From: Didymella arachidicola
Taxonomy: Eukaryota; Ascomycota; Dothideomycetes; Pleosporales; Didymellaceae
Reading direction: 5' to 3'
Length of the DNA: 64,000 bases
Assembly (NCBI GenBank): GCA_016630955.3
Contig: CM049985.1
Location: 1,736,001-1,800,000 of the forward strand
The notes under the pieces are model-generated. The model was not told the origin of the DNA. It worked only from the letters and a program-made list of their open reading frames with translations, and did no database searches. Every line of letters starts with the position of its first letter. Positions within the stretch are counted from its first letter, which is position 1. The position numbers and the translations under genes were made by a program. Shown here one piece after another: positions 1 to 10,211 of this stretch.

Positions 1-44
1 CAAAAGTAATTCTCTTACTTAGTAATTCCTTCGCCTATAAGGTA

Positions 45-1892
45 ACGTACATCACGGGCGAATGCATCACTTTTGCCAAGACCCCACCAAAAACACCTAC
101 ATTATGGCCCAGAACACCACAAATTAGCCCTGCAAAAGGCAAAGCAAGCTGTAATATTACTTAGGGACCTCTTCTGCTCTATTATTGCACGTTCGTGCGT
201 TGTGCCCACCCTCTCCGCACCGTCCACAGCGTCGTTGGGATGGTTCACCTCCTTCAGCACGCACCTGTGTCTTCCTCTTCTTTCCATCACTACGTGCGCC
301 AAACTCTGATAGAGCAGTCTGCCGCTGGCCCTCTTCAACCGTGAGGCTTCCCTCTGTCTAGATATGCCTTCTTTTGCGCGATTTACGTTCTGTAGCAGCT
401 GCTAGAGCTGCGTGAAGCGCAGCGTTCTCCCGTTGTGCCAAAGCCAGCTTGTGCGCAACAATTGCTGCCCCCTTTGAGACCTTCTCAAACGCTTCAACCA
501 TAGAGGTTGGTAAGCTGTCTATATGCCTCTGAATCCTCTTCTTCACAAGCGTTGATTGCGACCTGAATTCTAGGGTATTGCTTGGGGTTTGCGACTGCCA
601 GAGCGGGCTGTTTTAGGGGAGTGGTGGCGATGGGGTGCGCAGCCTCACATTTAGGGTTGATATAACGCGATCTGGGTTAAATGGAGCCAATCCGGCCCCT
701 CAGAACCCTCCCTAGATGTTGCTGGAGGTTATAGCTTTGTTATAAGCTGCTATAAAGCATAGGAGGAACTCCTGCTTTGTGATGTGGTTAATCCGGTTGT
801 GTATAAGCTGATTGACCTCATCCCCGTACGCCTTCTTTAGAGGGCCAAAACAAGCCACATCAAGTGGCTGAAGGAGGTGCGATGAGTGCGGAGGCATGCA
901 TAGGATTATAATCTTCTGATCCTTGCAGTATTGCGCGAATTCTGCAGTGTTATGGCTCCCATGACCATCAATAATCAGCAACCGGTGGCTGCCAACAGTA
1001 CGCGCCTTTGTATGCCTGTCAAAGTGCTTTAACCAGTCAAAACCAAGCTCGTTAGTAGTCTAGCCGTTCTCAGAGACAGCAACAGTCCAATCCTGGGGCA
1101 GGTCATCATCTTTGTACCAGTTGGACTGGTGGCGGCGGGCTTTGAAGATGATGTAGGGCGGGATTGCCCACCCTGTGGCATTGATGCCCTGGATGACCGT
1201 TACCCACTCGCGATTGCCTAGCTAGACTGCCTTTGCCCGTTCACGGTTCTCTGAAGCTGTAACGACTGCTCCAGAGCTTATCTGGCCCATCATGAAGCCT
1301 GTCTCGTCGAAGTTGTACGTGTCGTTGTCCTGGATGCCATACTTGGCTTTAGTGTTAGCTACAAGGTTGAACTAGCCCTGTATAACCTCAGGATCCTCAC
1401 AGAGGGCTCTCTTGTAGTCGTACTTGCGATTAAAGACCACTTTGAGCTCCTCCTGACGCGAAACGAACGTGCTGGCCCAGTTTGAGCCAACAGGGGCCAA
1501 ACCGCGCTCTTTCCGCAGAGAATTGGCGATATCAGTCACATCTGCAAGCCGAGGAGGCCGTCCTTGCTTAGACAGCTCAAGTATATGCGTAACAATCACC
1601 TCCTCTTCAGTATTGGTCAGATTTCGTGAGTTGGCCATAGTATCAACGCGTGAAGGTCGTCCGGCGCGTCTTGCGCGTAGTGTTGTTTCAGGGGCGCTGA
1701 AGATAGCGGCAGCGCGTCGAACAGAGAGTTTCGCGTCTTGTTTAAGAGCTTGGATTGCAAGCTGTACCTGAGCTTCTTTTAACGCGTCTGTCTGTTGTTT
1801 TTGTGGAGGCATCAGTAGAGGTTGGTGTTTTGGTAGGGTCTTGGCAAAAGTGCGCCGCTCGCCCATGTGCGCCGCTCGCCCGTGATGTACGT
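45..1892 (-). mobile_element. P1: pogo/Fot-type DNA transposon, RIP-damaged
   Basis: An 1848-bp element flanked by TA on both sides (43-44 and 1893-1894). The right end is a full TIR that reads, on the minus strand, ACGTACATCACGGGCGAG followed by two copies of the word GCGAGCGGCGCAC. The left end begins with the same ACGTACATCACGGGCGA but has only one, different word (GCGAATGCATCAC) before the shared TTTTGCCAAGACC. The two termini are therefore unequal. The body is nearly identical to P10 and P11. Confidence 0.9.
157..1812 (-). pseudogene. P1 transposase, DDE_1/pogo family, broken by stops
   Basis: A full-length 552-codon frame without indels, read from the ATG at 1810-1812. The N-terminus has an HTH-psq/CENP-B-like DNA-binding region (SVRRAAAIFSAP, then TLRARRAGRPSR). 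The DDE core is recognisable (YNFDETGF, IIDGHGSH, LQPLDVACF). The C-terminus is basic and ends in a CCHC zinc knuckle. At least seven in-frame stops interrupt it, most explained by Gln CAG/CAA to TAG/TAA or Trp TGG to TAG. Five of the stops are shared with P10 and P11, so P1 descends from a copy that was already dead. An in-frame ATG also lies inside the TIR (1866), which would add 18 residues. Confidence 0.88.
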
Positions 1893-2053
1893 TATATAGA
1901 TAACATGCTTATTATTACATAACTAGAATATATTTACCTTATTTAAGACTCTAAGCTAAGATTAAACAGCAGGTATAGGATTAAGGATTTAAGCAAAGCA
2001 ATCTCCTTTCTTAATATTAGCATCCTCTAAAACACTAAAGACAAGAAGCTCTA
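1893..2053. other. AT-rich spacer between P1 and P2
   Basis: A 161-bp TA-rich remnant that carries the TA target copies of P1 and P2. I recognise no coding relic in it. Confidence 0.6.
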
Positions 2054-4188
2054 GCGTGTTCGGCCTCGTGATGCACGCGGCGCGTGATGCACACCCCACC
2101 AACATTGACCTATACTGCGCACCCCCCCATAACTCAACCCCACGATGCCGTTAAAAGAAGCCCTCGCAGAGCTAGCTACTTTGAAGTATGGAGAACATTT
2201 TACGTATAAAGATCTTGCCCAGAAACACGGTTGTTGTCGCACTACGTTGAGCCGAAGGCACCAAGGTGTATGCGCGTCAAATGAGGTCAAATCAAAACAC
2301 CAGCTAGTTCTCCACCCACGCGATGAAATAGAGGTTGTACAATACGTCAAATCACTTACCGAGAGACACCTTATGCCTACAAGAAAGATCCTGCGGAGAA
2401 TCGTGAAGTCGCTGTGTCAATGGGAGCCCTCCGATCGATGGGTATCGCGCTTCCTTCATCGCTACCCCGACGACCTTCTCACAGCCTGGACCACGCCTAT
2501 GGAAAAATCACGTCACGATGCTGCTTCATATGAATCCTTTAGCTCTTATTTTGACCTGCTGCACAGTACAATCAAGCAGCATTCAATAGAGCCTGAAAAC
2601 ACGTACAATATGGATGAGAAGGGATTCATGATTGGAGTGATGTCAAAGGGCGTCAGAATCTTCGATAAGCGACTCTTTGGGCGCCGGAAATACAAGCTAG
2701 CATCTCATGATGGCAACAGGAAGTGGGTGACAGTAGTAGGAGCAGTAGGAGCTGATGGTTATGCGTTGCCGCCCGCAGTCATCTATCCTTCATCGTCTCT
2801 CCAGCTCCAAGAGAGCTGGGTGCAGCGCGTCGACGCAGGGAAACACGATATACACTTTGGTACCTCAGTAAATGGCTGGATAAATGATGCTCTTGGTGTT
2901 GCCTGGCTGAAGCAGGTGTTTGATCGCTATACAAGAGTAAGAGCGCGAGGGAAGTACAGGCTCTTGATCCTTGATGGCCACGGCAGTCACGTTACCCAGG
3001 CCTTCATCGAATACGCTCATGCTAACAAGATTCTCCTACTTATATTCTCTCCGCACGCAACCCACGCGCTTCAGCCGCTTGATGTAGCGTGCTTTGGGCC
3101 GTTGGCACAGAGCTACTCCATGGAACTCCTTCACCGCGGCCATACCACAGAGGGGTGGGTGCCTGTAGGTCAAGCTGACTTCTTCCCGCTCTTTTGGGCA
3201 GCTTGGAAGAAGACCTTCACCAAAGACCTCGTTGTACAGGCCTTTAAGTGTACTGGAATCCACCCACCAGATGCCGACGTCGTGCTCAAGAAGTTCAGAA
3301 TACCAACACCAAGGACGCCTAGCACGACCTCAGAGCCTACAGGGCCTCAGCCTGCACCAGGTTCACCTAGTTGGCGCAAGACGCAGCGGCTACTTAAGCG
3401 TGCAAGAGAAGAGGATAGGTCCAGTGCTGATGAGGCAGTTGATCAAGCCCTTCACCAACTCCACGTGCGATTAGAAGTCCAAGAAGCTCGGATTGAAGGC
3501 CTAGAAGAGGCTCTAAAGGCTAATAAGAATAAGAAGAGAAAGCGGAGGGTACTACCTTTGCAACCTATTGACGGTAATGACAGTGGTGGTGCAGTCTTGT
3601 GGAGTCCTTCACGCATTGAGCGCGCGAAGCAAGAACTCCAGGCAAAAGAGGACCTAGAGCGCGCTGCGGAGGCAGCAAAAGCTACTAAGAAGGAGCTTCA
3701 ACACCAGAAGAAGCTTATTCAAGCGAAGGAGAAGGAAGATAAGCGTGTTGAGCGAGAGAAGAAGAAGGTATTGACAGCTAAGGCACAGGCTGCAAAGCGC
3801 GCTCAAATTGAGGCTTGTAAAGAAGAGGCTCAGCGCAAGAGCAACGCAGAAAAAAGTACCCAATTGCCTAAACAGGCTAAGAGTAAGGCCTCACAGAGAT
3901 CTCAGTCAAAAGTAACAAAGAATCGTGGTGGTGGTGCTGTGCGAAGGCAGGTGGCTGCCCATAAGGCGCCCTTACCACCTTCACCCACAACAACGTCTAC
4001 TGGCCGCACCACGCGTCCTCCAAAAAAACTGTGGTAGCCAAAAGTTTCGCAATAGTCTATATAGTAATCCACCAACTTATCTCGCGATAGTAGCGTTGTG
4101 GTGTCGATCAATAACCTCACTTATTCTGGGGTGCGAAAGTTGGTGGGGTGTGCATCACGCGCCGTGTGCATCACGAGGCCGAACTCGG
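2054..4188 (+). mobile_element. P2: intact pogo-type transposon, distinct family
   Basis: A 2135-bp element between TA dinucleotides at 2052-2053 and 4189-4190. The inverted termini match over about 50 bp: GTTCGGCCTCGTGATGCAC, then CGTGATGCACACCCCACC. The word CGTGATGCAC occurs twice in each end. Unlike all its neighbours, its terminus does not start with ACGT. It shows no RIP damage, which suggests a recent arrival. Confidence 0.92.
2145..4037 (+). CDS. pogo-type transposase (DDE_1), 630 aa, intact
   Basis: This enzyme should cut and paste P2 by binding its TIRs and excising at TA sites. The start is the first ATG inside the left TIR border and the frame is uninterrupted for 630 residues. 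The N-terminal helix-turn-helix region (YKDLAQKHGCCRTTLSRRH) is followed by a CENP-B-like second DNA-binding domain. The catalytic triad is visible: NMDEKGF, LILDGHGSH and LQPLDVACFGP, with 35 residues between the second and third Asp (DD35D). The last 200 residues are unlike the other transposases here: a Lys/Glu/Ala-rich coiled coil (RAKQELQAKEDLERAAEAAK) replaces the CCHC zinc knuckle. It belongs to the same superfamily as P1 but a different family. It is intact and could be active. Confidence 0.93.
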   Translation: MPLKEALAELATLKYGEHFTYKDLAQKHGCCRTTLSRRHQGVCASNEVKSKHQLVLHPRDEIEVVQYVKSLTERHLMPTRKILRRIVKSLCQWEPSDRWVSRFLHRYPDDLLTAWTTPMEKSRHDAASYESFSSYFDLLHSTIKQHSIEPENTYNMDEKGFMIGVMSKGVRIFDKRLFGRRKYKLASHDGNRKWVTVVGAVGADGYALPPAVIYPSSSLQLQESWVQRVDAGKHDIHFGTSVNGWINDALGVAWLKQVFDRYTRVRARGKYRLLILDGHGSHVTQAFIEYAHANKILLLIFSPHATHALQPLDVACFGPLAQSYSMELLHRGHTTEGWVPVGQADFFPLFWAAWKKTFTKDLVVQAFKCTGIHPPDADVVLKKFRIPTPRTPSTTSEPTGPQPAPGSPSWRKTQRLLKRAREEDRSSADEAVDQALHQLHVRLEVQEARIEGLEEALKANKNKKRKRRVLPLQPIDGNDSGGAVLWSPSRIERAKQELQAKEDLERAAEAAKATKKELQHQKKLIQAKEKEDKRVEREKKKVLTAKAQAAKRAQIEACKEEAQRKSNAEKSTQLPKQAKSKASQRSQSKVTKNRGGGAVRRQVAAHKAPLPPSPTTTSTGRTTRPPKKLW

Positions 4189-4363
4189 TAGATTAGCTAA
4201 CACAGGAATATTAAGAAGATCTGTACTAAGTTTAGTATAGACAGCATTAGAAGAACAGCTACAACGCCTCTCCTCTTGTCTTATCGCCCTTAATAGTATA
4301 AGGGACAAGTAACACTTTATTAGATTATAGAGATATAAGAAAAGGTAGGCTTAATCCTATATA
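4189..4363. other. AT-rich spacer between P2 and P3
   Basis: 175 bp of TA-rich sequence with no recognisable gene or repeat end. Confidence 0.6.
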
Positions 4364-6140
4364 ACGTGGTTCACAAGCGAGCGGACACCCCAAGCGAGCG
4401 GACACCTCCCCACCAAAGTTTTAGCCTCAGCACAACAACACAATATGTCTCAACAACGCAGCTCTCAGTTACCTTGCAACGAATTAGATATTTAATTTGC
4501 TCTTTTTAACATCAAATCGCAACGCGTTAAAAGTGTGAAACGCGCTGCAGTGATATATAACGTCCCCCGAACGACCTTGTCATACCGACGCGCTGAAAGA
4601 CCCGCCCGACGCGACTGCGAAGCCAACTCAAAGCGCCTGACCAAGCTAGAAGAGGAGGCTATAGTTCAGCGTGTTCTTGAAGAGGATGCGCGAGGGTTTT
4701 CGCCTGGGAAGCTTGACGTTCGAGCTATGGCTGATAAACTGCTGCGCGAGCGGGGGGGTGACCCTACTGGCAAGAACTGGGTTGATAACTTTATTAAGCG
4801 GACTCTTGAGCTCCGCAAGCGCTGGAGCCGTCCCTACGATTACCAACGAGCTGCCTGCGAGGACCCAGCAGCTATCCAGCGCTGGTTCGATCTGGTTAAG
4901 GCAAGAAAGCAGAAGTGGGGTGTTGTGGACGATGATATGTACAACTTTGATGAAGCTGGCTTTATAATGGGCAAGATTCTATCACAGTTAGTTATCACGG
5001 GCTCAGAGGGATACGGCAAAAAGAAGCGGATACAGCCAGGCAACCGTAAGTGGGTTACTGTGATCTAGGGCGTGGGCGCGTTAGGTCGCTGGATACCACC
5101 CTTTGTTATCTTTGCGGGCAAGGTCAAAATCGACGCCTGGTTAGAGGACCTACCTAATAACTGGATTCTTGAAACTAGCCCTAATAGCTGGACCAACAAT
5201 CGGCTTGCCCTTGCCTGGTTGGAGCACTTCGATACCCATACAAAGAGCAGCACTGTGGGTAGGTACCGACTGCTCATTATCGACGGCCACAAGAGCCACT
5301 GCTCTGTGGAATTCTAAGATCTTTGCAAGGAGAAGAATATTATTCTTCTCTGCATGCCGGCACACTTATCGCACCTGTTGCAGCGTCTTGACGTTGCCTG
5401 CTTTTTGCTATTAAAGCGTCGGTATAGTAACATTATTTTAGGCTTAGCACGCAACCGCACCAACTATATTAGCAAAGAGCACTTCCTACTAGCCTTTAAG
5501 ACTGCTTTTAAGCAGTCTATTACAAAGGAGAATATTTAAGCTGGTTTTAGAGGCGCTGGTCTAGTCCTACACAACCTACAGATTGTGCTATTAAAGCTTG
5601 ATGTGGTACTACAGACGCCTGCACAGTCACCACAGCGGGAGGGTACCTGGGAGGCGCAGACACCACACAACATGCGCGAAATTAAGGCTTAGAGTACTCT
5701 TATTCGAAAGAGAGTAAGAGAGCGCCGTGGTTCTTCTGCAAATTCTCTTAACAAGAAGGTTGCGCAGTTGAGCAAGGGGGCTCAGCAAATGGCGCACAAG
5801 ATGAGCCTAATGATGGAGCAAATGGCTACCCTTCAACAGAGTCTGGACGAATCAAACAAGCGTAAGAGCCGCAAGCGACGATATATACGGACAGATGAGT
5901 CTCTTACAGTAGGTGAGATGCGAGAGTTATTAGCTGAACGGGCAGGTAGCAGCCATGGTGATGGGGAGAGTGCGTCAAAGAAGGTGCGGAAGGAGAGGCA
6001 GTGCGGGCGTTGTAAGGGAACTGGGCACAACGCCCGTACCTGCGCAGTTAAGATTAGTAGTGCAAGCAATAGTAGCGATTCTAGCGATTAATTTGGTACA
6101 TTACAATAGTTTATTGCAGATACGGTTTAATCCTAAGTAG
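4364..6140 (+). mobile_element. P3: pogo-type transposon lacking its right TIR
   Basis: The left TIR begins ACGTGGTTCACAAGCGAG after a TA (4362-4363) and holds two copies of AAGCGAGCGGACACC. No matching inverted end is found on the right. Within about 50 bp after the transposase stop (6091) the sequence turns into a Ty1/copia relic. The element is therefore truncated at its 3' end; the boundary near 6140 is approximate. Confidence 0.82.
4445..6091 (+). pseudogene. P3 transposase, five Gln-to-stop changes
   Basis: The frame of 549 codons is complete without indels. It has HTH (KRAAVIYNVPRTTLSYRRAE), a DDE core (YNFDEAGF, IIDGHKSH, LQRLDVACF), a basic stretch KRKSRKRRYIR and a C-terminal CCHC knuckle (CGRCKGTGHNARTC). 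Five premature stops occur after residues DI, VI, EF, ENI and IKA. By alignment with its relatives, each falls at a Gln codon (CAA/CAG to TAA/TAG). That is a pure CpA-to-TpA pattern as expected from RIP. All three catalytic Asp remain. Confidence 0.88.
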
Positions 6141-6475
6141 TAACCTTATATACTCTATAATAACTAGCAGACTATAGGGCTAATCTAGAAGGATAGACCC
6201 TAAGCGTTATTAAAGCTAAAGCACGTTAATATCTATAGCCTATAGCTAAGGCAGGTCTATAGAGATAGTATAGTTACAATTTAATAGGTTCCAACAACTA
6301 AAATACCTTTAGACGGCTTTACTAAACTACTCTTAGCAGAAGAGCACTCTTAATTCGTACGTTACTTAGGCCTAGTTAATATCTTATCGCAGATTAATCT
6401 AGCGCGTTAACATAAATAGGCCAACTCTAACAATAATTAGACCTTATCTAAGACTAACTAAGCTCTTAGGGGGGG
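6140..6475 (+). pseudogene. Ty1/copia pol 3' end (RNase H C-terminus), RIPed
   Basis: Reading through TAG/TAA as Gln gives LKLKHVNIYSL..LRQV, then VTI..VPTTKIPLDGFTKLL and FVRYLGL. This matches the end of copia polyproteins (TKHIDIRYH, IxYVPTxENxADGFTK). It is immediately followed by a G-rich tract ending at 6475 that looks like the polypurine tract. Only the last 100 or so codons remain, because the 5' side is joined to P3. A non-functional relic. Confidence 0.75.
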
Positions 6476-6660
6476 TGTCGCAGGCTAAGCGCTGTCGTGA
6501 ACCTAAACTATGTTACTAATCGTGCTGCGCAAGGGCCTAGATATAAGCTAAGCTATAATGCTAAAACAATACAATAACATACACACTCTTCTTAAGATCC
6601 TATACCTGCAGCCCCCGCACCCAACCGTGCGACAAACACCTTAACCCTAATATACTATTA
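6476..6660 (+). repeat. probable start of a copia 3' LTR
   Basis: Sequence after the polypurine tract starts TGTCGCAGG, as an LTR should (5'-TG). It runs at least to 6660, where P4 is inserted. The 3' end of the LTR (CA) is not resolved, and no second LTR is seen in the window. Confidence 0.5.
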
Positions 6661-8524
6661 ACGTACCCTACAGGCGAGTCGGTTAACAGGCGAGTCGCTC
6701 ACTTTTGCCAAGCCCCTACCAAAACCTGACCTATTATAACCCACAGCACCACACTTTGGCACTCTGTGGCAGACTATAGCACGTAATATCATTCAGAGAC
6801 CTTTTCTATATCAATCTTGCACGTTCGCGCGTTGTGCCCAGTCTGATTGCACCTTCTACAGCGCCTTTGGCTCGGCTCACCCTCTTGAGCGCGCACTTGC
6901 TTCTTTGCCCTCTTCCTATCACTACGCGCCCCAAAGTCCTTCAGAGCTGCCAGTCGCTGCCCATCTTCAACTATTAGGGCCCCTTCCTTCTAAACCCGCT
7001 TTCTTTTGTGTGATTTTCGTCGCGTGTCGGCCTTATTAGCCGCTTAAAGCTCCTTGATTTTCTGTTAAGCTAAAACCAGCTTGTGCGCAATAATTGCAGC
7101 CCCCTTTGACACCTTCTTAAACGCCTCAACTATAGATGTGGGAGAGCTGTCTACATGTCTCTGAATCCTTTACTTCACAAGCGTTAATTGCGACCCAAAT
7201 TCTAGGGTATTGCTGGGGGTTTGCGACTGCAAGGGCACGTTGTTGGCGGCAAGTGGTGGTGATGGAGTCCGAGGCTTCACATCAAGGGCTGATATGACCC
7301 GTTCTGGGTTAAAGGGGACTAATCCAGCGCCTCAGAACCCTCCTTGGATGTTACTAGGAGTAAATACTGCATTGTAGGCTGCTTTAAAGTATGGCAGGAA
7401 CTTAGTCTTTGTAAGGTAGGTGATCCAGTTGCGCATAAGCATCTCGGCTTGGCGCCCGTACGCTGTCTTTAGAGGGGCAAAACAACCCACATCAAGTGGC
7501 TGTAGGAGGTGTGATGAGTGTGGAGGCATACATAGGGTAACAATCTTGTTATCCTTGCAGTATTGCTGGAATTGGAGCGATTCGTGGCTCTCGTGGCCGT
7601 CGATAATCAGCAGTTGGTGAGTACCAACAGTACGCTTCTTTGTATGCGCGTCAAAGTGCTTTAACCATTTAAAACCAAGCTTATTAGTAGTCTAGCCGTT
7701 ACTAGAGACTCTAATAACCCAATCCTAGGGCAGGTCTTCCTCCTTATACCAGCTAGAGTGGTGGTGGCGTGCCTTAAAGATAATAAAGGGCGGGATGGCC
7801 TATCCTTTGGCATTGATGCCCTGTATAACCGTTACCCATTCCTGGTTGCCTGGCTAGACGGCCTTTGGCCTTCCTCGTCTCTCTAAAGCTGTAACGACTG
7901 CTCCTGTAGATATCTGGCCTATCATAAAGCCTGTCTTATCAAAGTTGTGCACGTTATTATCTAGGATGCCATACTTGGCTTTGACATTGGCTACTAGGTT
8001 GAACCAGCCCTGCACAACCCTAGAATCCTTACAGAGGGCTCGCTTGTAGTTGTACTTGCGATTAAACTTCGTTTTGAGCTCTGGTTGACGCTTAACAAAC
8101 GTACTGGGCCAGTTTGTGCCAACAGGGCCTAGATTGCGCTCAGCGCGCAGAGAATTGGCCATAGCAGCCACATCTGCCAGCCGAGGGCCAAATCCTCGCG
8201 CATCTAGCTCAAGTATGTGTTTAACAATCACCTGCTCCTTATTGTTGTCCAATCCTTGTAAGTTAGGCATAGTATTAGCTCGTGAAGGTTGTCCTGCGTG
8301 TCGGTCGCATAGTGTCTTTTAAGGGACCCTATAGATGGCTGCAGCGCGTTGCTGTAAGAGATTCGCGTCTTGTTTAAGAGCTTGAAGCGCAAGCTGTACC
8401 CAGGCCTCTTTCAACGCGTTAATATTAGGTTGTTGTTAAGGCATTAGTGTAAGAAGGGTACTTTAGTAGGGGCTTAACAAAAGTAAGCAACTTGCCTGTT
8501 AAGCAACTCGCCTATAGGGTACGT
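6661..8524 (-). mobile_element. P4: pogo-type transposon, degraded
   Basis: 1864 bp between TA at 6659-6660 and 8525-8526. Both ends start ACGTACCCTA and carry the word AGGCGAGTCG in two copies. The right copy has drifted by C-to-T changes (GCGAG to GCAAG or GCAAC). Confidence 0.88.
6793..8444 (-). pseudogene. P4 transposase, stops and a frameshift
   Basis: Related to the P1/P6 transposases. Open stretches encode LADVAAMANSLRAERNLGPVG, the first-Asp region NFDKTGFMIGQI (Glu to Lys after the Asp) and [16 protein letters not shown]. The C-terminus retains a knuckle (CRRCNQTGHNARTC). The span is not a multiple of three, so at least one indel exists in addition to many C-to-T stops. At the Gln that is a stop in P1, P6, P10 and P11, this copy still has CAA. 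Confidence 0.8.
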
Positions 8525-8946
8525 TAAGGCTTTAGATTAGGGTACTAAGATATATTATAGTTCTTCACTTTAAAGATAAGGTAGAGTATAATTATTACCT
8601 AGCCTATTATATTAATTATAGTAATTAAAGTTACCTACTTATAGTCTCTCTACTAGACTCTAGTAGGCTTAGTATATCCCTCTAATATAGTAACTACTTT
8701 AACTTAATTTCTAACGCCTATTATAAAGCTAGTCTTATTAAAGTTATAGGTATTATTATCTAGAATACTATACTTAGCCTTAATATTTTATACTAGGTTA
8801 GACTAAAGCCTAATAACCTCTTAGTTACTATAAATAGCTTTCTAGTAATCCTTCTATTAAGTAATATATAATTTAAGTCTAGGCTTATATTTCATAAAGT
8901 TTAAAGCCTATTATAGGCTAATAGGGTTTATATTATATATACTATA
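8525..8946 (-). pseudogene. heavily RIPed fragment of a pogo transposase
   Basis: The minus strand aligns by eye with the P8/P9 transposase region around the first catalytic Asp. For example, the plus-strand text at 8730-8770 (AAGCTAGTCTTATTAAAG) mirrors P8's AAGCCAGTCTCGTCAAAG with C-to-T/G-to-A changes only. The similarity continues to the region encoding ASNFVKRE. No ends are visible. It is an older pogo remnant into which P4 and P5 were placed. Confidence 0.6.
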
Positions 8947-10211
8947 ACGTCCGTACTAGTCTTATAGAACCCCTGCTCTAGTAGAACGGTTTTGCTAAGA
9001 CTACACTATAATACCAACACTATCTTAATGCCTACCAACCAACGCTAAATAAACGCGTTAAACGAGTGTTAGATACAGCTTGCGCTCTTAGCTCTTAAAT
9101 AAGACGCGAATCTCTCCCTGCGACGCGCTGCAGCTATCTACAACGTACAACAAAGCACCCTAAGCCGACGACGCGCCGGACAGCCCTCAAGAGTTGATTC
9201 CATGCCTAGCCAACGGTATCTGGATGAGCACGAGGAGGAAGCGGTTGTTGATCACGTTCTTTACCTCATACAGCGAGGAACACCCCCTCGCTTGTTAGAT
9301 GTGGCTGATATGGCCAATATACTGCGACAAGAGCGCGGAATGGCCCCTGTTAGCCAAAACTGGCCTAGTACGTTCGTTAAGCGTCAACTAAGGCTAAAAG
9401 TGAAGTTTAGTCGCAAGTATGATTACAAGAGAGCCTTCTGCAAGGATCCTAAGTTAATAAAAGGCTAGTTTAACCTTGTAGCTAATATTAAAGGCAAGTA
9501 CAGTATTATAGATAAAGACACGTACAACTTTAACAAGACTAGCTTTGTAATAGGTTAGATTACCCCTAGAGCAGTAGTTGCAGACGTAGAGAACCTCGGA
9601 CGAGCAAAGTAGGTCTAGCTAGGCAGTAAAGAGTAGGCTATATAAATCCTAGGCGTAAATACTATAGGCTAGGCTATCCTACCCTTTATTATCCTTAAAG
9701 GTAAAGATTACTAGACTAGATAGACTAAGAACAAAGACCTACCCGAGAACTAGGTAATTAGGGTCTCTAAGAACAGCTAGACTAATAATAGGCTTAGTCT
9801 TAACTAGTTAAAGCACTTTAATAGGCATACTAAGGAGCGTACCTATAGGACCTACTATTTGCTACTTGTAGACGGCTATAAGAGCTACTAGGCAGCAGCA
9901 TTTACCTAATACTATAGAGAGAACAATATTATAACTTTTATAATCGCAGTAATAGTAAGAAGCTAAAAAAGCAGGTGCGCGCTAAAAGAGGCAAGCTAAC
10001 ATAACAACACTAAAGAATGTGTAGAGAGAGTAGGCGCAACGCGTAAATACATAAGAATAATGTAGAATTAGTCTCTAAGTAATATTACAGCGTGTTGCAG
10101 CCCAAATAGGCGCAGAGTGCAGCGTTCTAGGGCATAATGTAGTATGATGGGGGAGAGTCTTGGCAAAAGCGTTCCACTAGAGCAGGCGTTCCACAAGACT
10201 AGTACGGACGT
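8947..10211 (+). mobile_element. P5: internally deleted pogo-type transposon
   Basis: 1265 bp between TA pairs (8945-8946, 10212-10213). The TIR begins ACGTCCGTACTAGTCTT and carries two copies of a word best preserved on the right end (GTGGAACG on the minus strand). Length is about 600 bp short of its relatives. The sequence jumps from just after the second catalytic Asp region (near 9940) to the extreme C-terminal end, so the third Asp is missing. Non-autonomous. Confidence 0.85.
9028..10085 (+). pseudogene. P5 transposase remnant
   Basis: Closest to P6: YLDEHEEEAVVDHVLYLIQRG is shared almost exactly. Codons from 9202 to 9468 are open and little mutated. From 9469 on, stops (W/Q to TAG) occur every few codons and the first catalytic Asp has become Asn (YNFNKTSF). 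The C-terminal half is deleted. Confidence 0.82.
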
